This document shows, piece after piece, positions 60,913 to 64,000 of a DNA stretch of 64,000 nt. The notes under the pieces are model-generated. The model did no database searches, was not told where the DNA came from, and worked only from the letters and a program-made list of their open reading frames with translations. Source of the DNA: Erysipelotrichaceae bacterium. Its GTDB lineage: Bacteria; Bacillota_I; Bacilli_A; Erysipelotrichales; Erysipelotrichaceae. The translations under genes were made by a program, and so were the position numbers. How positions within the stretch are numbered: position 1 is the first letter of the stretch; the number at the start of each line of letters is the position of its first letter. Location: assembly GCA_017405675.1 (NCBI GenBank), contig JAFRAB010000032.1:96319-160318 (forward strand), given 5' to 3'.

Positions 60913-61960
60913 TGAGATAACCTTCTTCCTCAACTACTTCCTTCATTAAAGTGAAGACATATCTGTCAACATCCATAGGTAAAGCACATCCCGGAGCAAA
61001 CACTACTCTCTTATCCTTGCTTTCATTCAGAACGGTAAGCAGACGTGAACGGAAGAATTCCTTAAGTTCATTGCGGTTATTGTCATCGTTATAATAGTCG
61101 TAGTGTCTGGCCAGACCTGTAATCAGCAGTTTATCAGTCATTTCTCTGACTTTTGCTACAGTACTGATGGTATCTGACTCCAGTCCCGGTACACAGTTTT
61201 CCCAACTGTAAGCCTGAACATCATATAACATGGCCTTGTCAAACATCAGATTATTTTCGCCATGAACATGCAGAACGTTGAACCAGGTTCTGTCCTTAAT
61301 GTAATCCAGAAGTTCCAGATCATAAGGTGTACAGAATTCATCAAACAGTTCAGGAGTAATAACGTTGGTAGTTATGTACTGATGGGCATAGAAAATACCG
61401 TCAATATGAGCCTCATTGATCAGAGCATCAAGATAGTTCTTGTTTGTCTCAACAAGTTTTCTTAAAGCCTCATGAACTTCTTCCTTATGGTTTTCCAATA
61501 AAGGAATGGTCTTGTTATGAGTGCCCCTTTCCATCATTTCCTGTAAACAGGTCAGCGGGGTAAATATAGTTGCGATTACCGGCTTTGTTCCCTTATAGTG
61601 CTCTACAAGATTTTTGGCAATCGCTACTTCTCTTTTAAATACCCAGTTATCCTTTGTCAGAACCGGCATGGCCTTAAGTTCTTCCAGGTTTGTTATTGGA
61701 TAACGGTGAATCGTACCGTTCCAGTGTGTCGGATCCTTACTTAACGTAATGTCTGCACCAAAGGCTTCCGGTACATAATGGCCGGTTGTCATGATCTTGA
61801 CAAAGTCCCAGCCGCAGTAATCAGTAACCATGATGGTGGCTCTGGTCATGTCGGTAACATTGTGATCTACGAAAGGCATGTGAACCCAGCCGGCAACGCC
61901 AATGCGGTCAAACGGCTGATGGTTGATCATGGCCTTTATGCGTTCGGTAGAAGTCATCAT
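60902..61960 (-). CDS. Uroporphyrinogen-decarboxylase-fold methyltransferase-like protein A
   Basis: This 352-residue protein starts STERIKAMINHQPFDRIGV, the usual entry of UROD-fold methyltransferases. LHVHGENN and the Cys in FAPGCALP are the likely zinc ligands (His-x-His form). It is only distantly similar to the second UROD-like protein in this operon, so the two may have different partners or act as a heteromer. It lies 17 bases after livF and overlaps the cyuA-like gene. A true HemE role is unlikely because no other heme gene is near and the zinc motif differs. Confidence 0.78.
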   Translation of the reverse strand: MMTSTERIKAMINHQPFDRIGVAGWVHMPFVDHNVTDMTRATIMVTDYCGWDFVKIMTTGHYVPEAFGADITLSKDPTHWNGTIHRYPITNLEELKAMPVLTKDNWVFKREVAIAKNLVEHYKGTKPVIATIFTPLTCLQEMMERGTHNKTIPLLENHKEEVHEALRKLVETNKNYLDALINEAHIDGIFYAHQYITTNVITPELFDEFCTPYDLELLDYIKDRTWFNVLHVHGENNLMFDKAMLYDVQAYSWENCVPGLESDTISTVAKVREMTDKLLITGLARHYDYYNDDNNRNELKEFFRSRLLTVLNESKDKRVVFAPGCALPMDVDRYVFTLMKEVVEEEGYLNAE

Positions 61961-61977
61961 AAACTGTTACCTCCTGA

Positions 61978-62685
61978 CTATCCGCCCAGATAGCTCTTGA
62001 TTACCATTTCGTTTTCCAGCAGTTCCTTACCGGTACCGGTCAATGAAATTTCACCGGTTTCCAGTACATAAGCTCTGTTGGAAATTTCCAGGGCAGCCAT
62101 GGCATTCTGCTCAACCAGCAGAATGGTGGTTCCCTGTTTATTGATCTCTTCGATGAGAGCGAATATCTGTTCTACCAGAATCGGGCTTAATCCCAGTGAC
62201 GGTTCATCCAGCATCAGAATATGAGGATTGGACATTAAGGCACGGGATATGGCCAGCATCTGCTGTTCACCGCCTGACAGGGTACCGGCCAGCTGTTTCT
62301 GACGGTCCTTGATCTGAGGGAACAGTTCAAATACCTTATCGTAATTCTGCTTTATCAGATTCTTATCTTTTACAGTATAGGCACCCATTAACAGGTTTTC
62401 TTCAACGGTGAACTTAGGGAAGATCTGTCTGCCTTCCGGACACAGAATGAATCCCTTCTGTACTCTGTCTCTTGGAGACATTTTTGTTATGTCTTCACCC
62501 TGGAAAATGATCTCTCCCTGCTTAGGCTTCAGGGTTCCGGCCAGAGTATTCATTAACGTACTCTTGCCGGCACCATTAGCTCCGATAAAAGAAAGTATCT
62601 CACCTTCATCAACATAGAAAGAAACACCGCGTAAGGCTTTGATATTGCCATAGTATGTATGTAAGTCTTTAACCTGCAGTAACAT
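61978..62685 (-). CDS. livF: Branched-chain-amino-acid-type ABC ATPase LivF
   Basis: This 235-residue ATPase has Walker A GANGAGKST, signature LSGGEQQMLAISRAL and Walker B ILMLDEPSLGLSP, and ends LGG as LivF proteins do. It overlaps livG by 17 bases. With LivG it drives the LivM/LivH permease pair. Its fixed coupling to UROD-like and desulfidase-like genes suggests that the importer takes up their substrate rather than leucine/isoleucine/valine. Confidence 0.9.
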   Translation of the reverse strand: MLLQVKDLHTYYGNIKALRGVSFYVDEGEILSFIGANGAGKSTLMNTLAGTLKPKQGEIIFQGEDITKMSPRDRVQKGFILCPEGRQIFPKFTVEENLLMGAYTVKDKNLIKQNYDKVFELFPQIKDRQKQLAGTLSGGEQQMLAISRALMSNPHILMLDEPSLGLSPILVEQIFALIEEINKQGTTILLVEQNAMAALEISNRAYVLETGEISLTGTGKELLENEMVIKSYLGG

Positions 62686-63481
62686 TGCGCTGTACTCCTT
62701 TCTTTCCCAGATAAGCTTCGATTACTTCTTCGTTGGTCTGAACTTCTTCCGGTCTGCCTTCACAGATCTTGGCGCCGTGGTTGAGTACGACGATCTTATC
62801 GGAAATATCCATGATAAGCTTCATGTCATGTTCAATTAACAGAATGCCTTCTACCTCATTAAGAAGTGATCTGATGAACTGGCTTAATTCCTTCTTTTCA
62901 GCCGGGTTCATGCCGGCAGCAGGCTCATCAAGCAATAACACTTTCGGATGTGAGGCTAAGGCACGGCCTATTTCAAGTTTTCTCTGCATGCCGTAAGGAA
63001 GTGAAGTAGCTTTTTCAAAAGCGGCGTCTTCCAGTCCTACCTTTTTCAGAATTTCCATGGCTTCTTCCCTGGCCTGCTGCTCACATCTGTTCTTCTGAGC
63101 ATTAGGGAACAGAGACAGGAATGAACCGTATTCGATCCTGTGCTGCATGCCTACCAGAATATTATCCAGAGCGGTCATGTTAGAGAACAGTCTGATATTC
63201 TGGAAAGTACGGCTTAAGCCTTTCTTTACAACCAGGTCAGTGCTGTTGCCGGTAATGTCTACCGGTACTTCATTGCCCTTTTCATCCTTTTCATAAAGAA
63301 TGATCTGACCTGATGTTGGAGTATAGAAACCTGTCAGCATATTGATAACTGTTGTCTTGCCGGCACCGTTAGGACCGATAAGAGATGTGATCTTGCCAGG
63401 TTCCATATCGAAACTCAGATTATCTACGGCAACCAGGCCGCCGAATCTGATCGTAAGATCCTTAACACTTAGTAAACTCAT
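62669..63481 (-). CDS. livG: Branched-chain-amino-acid-type ABC ATPase LivG
   Basis: This 270-residue ATPase has Walker A GPNGAGKTT, the LivG-type signature LPYGMQRKLEIGRAL and Walker B VLLLDEPAAGMNP. A C-terminal tail follows the H-loop (LLIEHDMKLIMDISD). A ~12-residue insertion (ILYEKDEKGNEVPVDITGN) lies between Walker A and the Q-loop. It follows livM by 2 bases. Confidence 0.9.
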   Translation of the reverse strand: MSLLSVKDLTIRFGGLVAVDNLSFDMEPGKITSLIGPNGAGKTTVINMLTGFYTPTSGQIILYEKDEKGNEVPVDITGNSTDLVVKKGLSRTFQNIRLFSNMTALDNILVGMQHRIEYGSFLSLFPNAQKNRCEQQAREEAMEILKKVGLEDAAFEKATSLPYGMQRKLEIGRALASHPKVLLLDEPAAGMNPAEKKELSQFIRSLLNEVEGILLIEHDMKLIMDISDKIVVLNHGAKICEGRPEEVQTNEEVIEAYLGKKGVQRNVTAG

Positions 63482-63483
63482 GT

Positions 63484-64000
63484 CTAAGCCTCCTGTGCCT
63501 TCTGGCCTTTTCTGTTGAACAGAGCGTTAACTCTGCTCATGACAGCATTCTTCATCTTGGTGCCAGGGATCGAATGGTTGATCCACATGACGATTACCAG
63601 TACCAGACCGTAAGCTATCATACGGTATTTGAACAGGAATTCAAACTGTCTCAGGTATTCAGGCAGAATCTTAAGGAACAGAGCACCGACCATCGTACCG
63701 GCGAAATTGCCTAATCCGCCGATAACAACCATACTGATGCACTCAAATGACAGATTGGCATTGAATGTTGCCGGTTCAACATATGACATCAGATGTGCAT
63801 ACAGAGAACCTGCTATACCCGCAAAGATCGCTGAGATCGTAAAGACGATGACCTTATACGGGAATATCTTAATACCCATGGCTTCAGCAGCGATCGCATC
63901 ATTACTGATTGCTCTGAGGTTTCTGCCCAGTTTGGAATCAACCAGCCAGTTCATTATGATATATGTCAGAATGACAAACAGCATCGTCAGATAGAAGAAT
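63484..64000 (-). CDS. livM: Branched-chain-amino-acid-type ABC permease LivM (3' part; runs off the right edge)
   Basis: This is the C-terminal ~172 residues of the LivM permease. GRNLRAISNDAIAAEAMGI is the family's coupling segment, followed by VIGGLGNFAGTMVGALFL and a final membrane helix. An internal ATG at 63984 is not the start: the frame stays open to the edge and LivM proteins are ~320 residues. livH and a substrate-binding protein would be expected further right. Confidence 0.88.
   Translation of the reverse strand, partial: FFYLTMLFVILTYIIMNWLVDSKLGRNLRAISNDAIAAEAMGIKIFPYKVIVFTISAIFAGIAGSLYAHLMSYVEPATFNANLSFECISMVVIGGLGNFAGTMVGALFLKILPEYLRQFEFLFKYRMIAYGLVLVIVMWINHSIPGTKMKNAVMSRVNALFNRKGQKAQEA

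Noticed and set aside
63484..63984. LivM beginning at the ATG at 63984
   Set aside because: The frame is open to the window edge and the family is about twice this length, so the ATG is internal.

Overview
The window is a gene-dense piece of a moderately AT-rich Bacillota chromosome. The short intergenic gaps, GGAGG-type ribosome sites, stem-loop terminators, lipoprotein signal peptides, folate-linked C1 metabolism, sensory [FeFe]-hydrogenase and beta-glucan phosphorolysis suggest an anaerobic, fermentative gut bacterium. The Erysipelotrichia are my best guess at a group, but this is inference from gene content and no rRNA gene is present to test it. I found no tRNA, rRNA, CRISPR array, phage or insertion sequence.

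Positions 1-6.1 kb carry the 5' part of sbcD (minus strand), an unknown 140-residue protein, and a three-gene ABC importer (lipoprotein, fused double permease, and an ATPase with a long insertion). An SDR oxidoreductase follows. The interval 7.0-11.2 kb is a complete nicotinamide/nicotinate salvage operon, nrtR-pncA-pncB-nadE-nadD. The interval 11.2-19.6 kb is mixed housekeeping: an XRE membrane regulator, a tyrosine-phosphatase-like protein, a PatB-type C-S lyase, an AcpS with an altered metal ligand, a protein with two Cpl-7 repeats, TraX, a MATE exporter, a PQ-loop protein and a feruloyl-esterase-like hydrolase.

The interval 19.6-30.2 kb is the most interesting part. A folate C1 operon (fhs-fchA-folD) lies divergent from a 71-residue protein. 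A PucR-type regulator follows, then a three-gene operon coding an SDR dehydrogenase, a cysteine-rich duplicated protein of unknown function and a GcvT-family folate-dependent methyl/aminomethyl transferase. folC and a FolT-like folate transporter come next. FolD has lost the Lys and Gln used for cyclohydrolase action, which fits FchA taking over that step. Together these look like a dedicated system that moves a one-carbon unit from an unidentified substrate to tetrahydrofolate and on to formate plus ATP.

The interval 30.2-36.5 kb holds an unknown secreted protein, a DUF4910-type metallopeptidase and a YtrA-like GntR/ABC operon ending in a large exported protein. The interval 36.6-48.7 kb is a beta-glucan/cello-oligosaccharide locus: a GH5 lipoprotein, an MsmK-type ATPase, two permeases, a binding protein, a LacI regulator, and divergently two GH94 phosphorylases. 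Three copies of one operator core lie in the divergent promoter region. The interval 48.8-56.4 kb carries a SpoIIE phosphatase plus sensory-hydrogenase pair, a PepV dipeptidase, a CelC-like intracellular GH5, mntP and a GPH sugar symporter.

The interval 56.6-64 kb has a YolD-like protein, a nucleoside phosphorylase, a GNAT protein and a tightly coupled operon, livM-livG-livF-UROD-cyuA-like-UROD, that runs off the right edge. It combines amino-acid import, two uroporphyrinogen-decarboxylase-fold proteins of the methyltransferase type and a cysteine-desulfidase-like Fe-S lyase. It is a second candidate for an undescribed catabolic route, probably for a methylated amino-acid-like compound.
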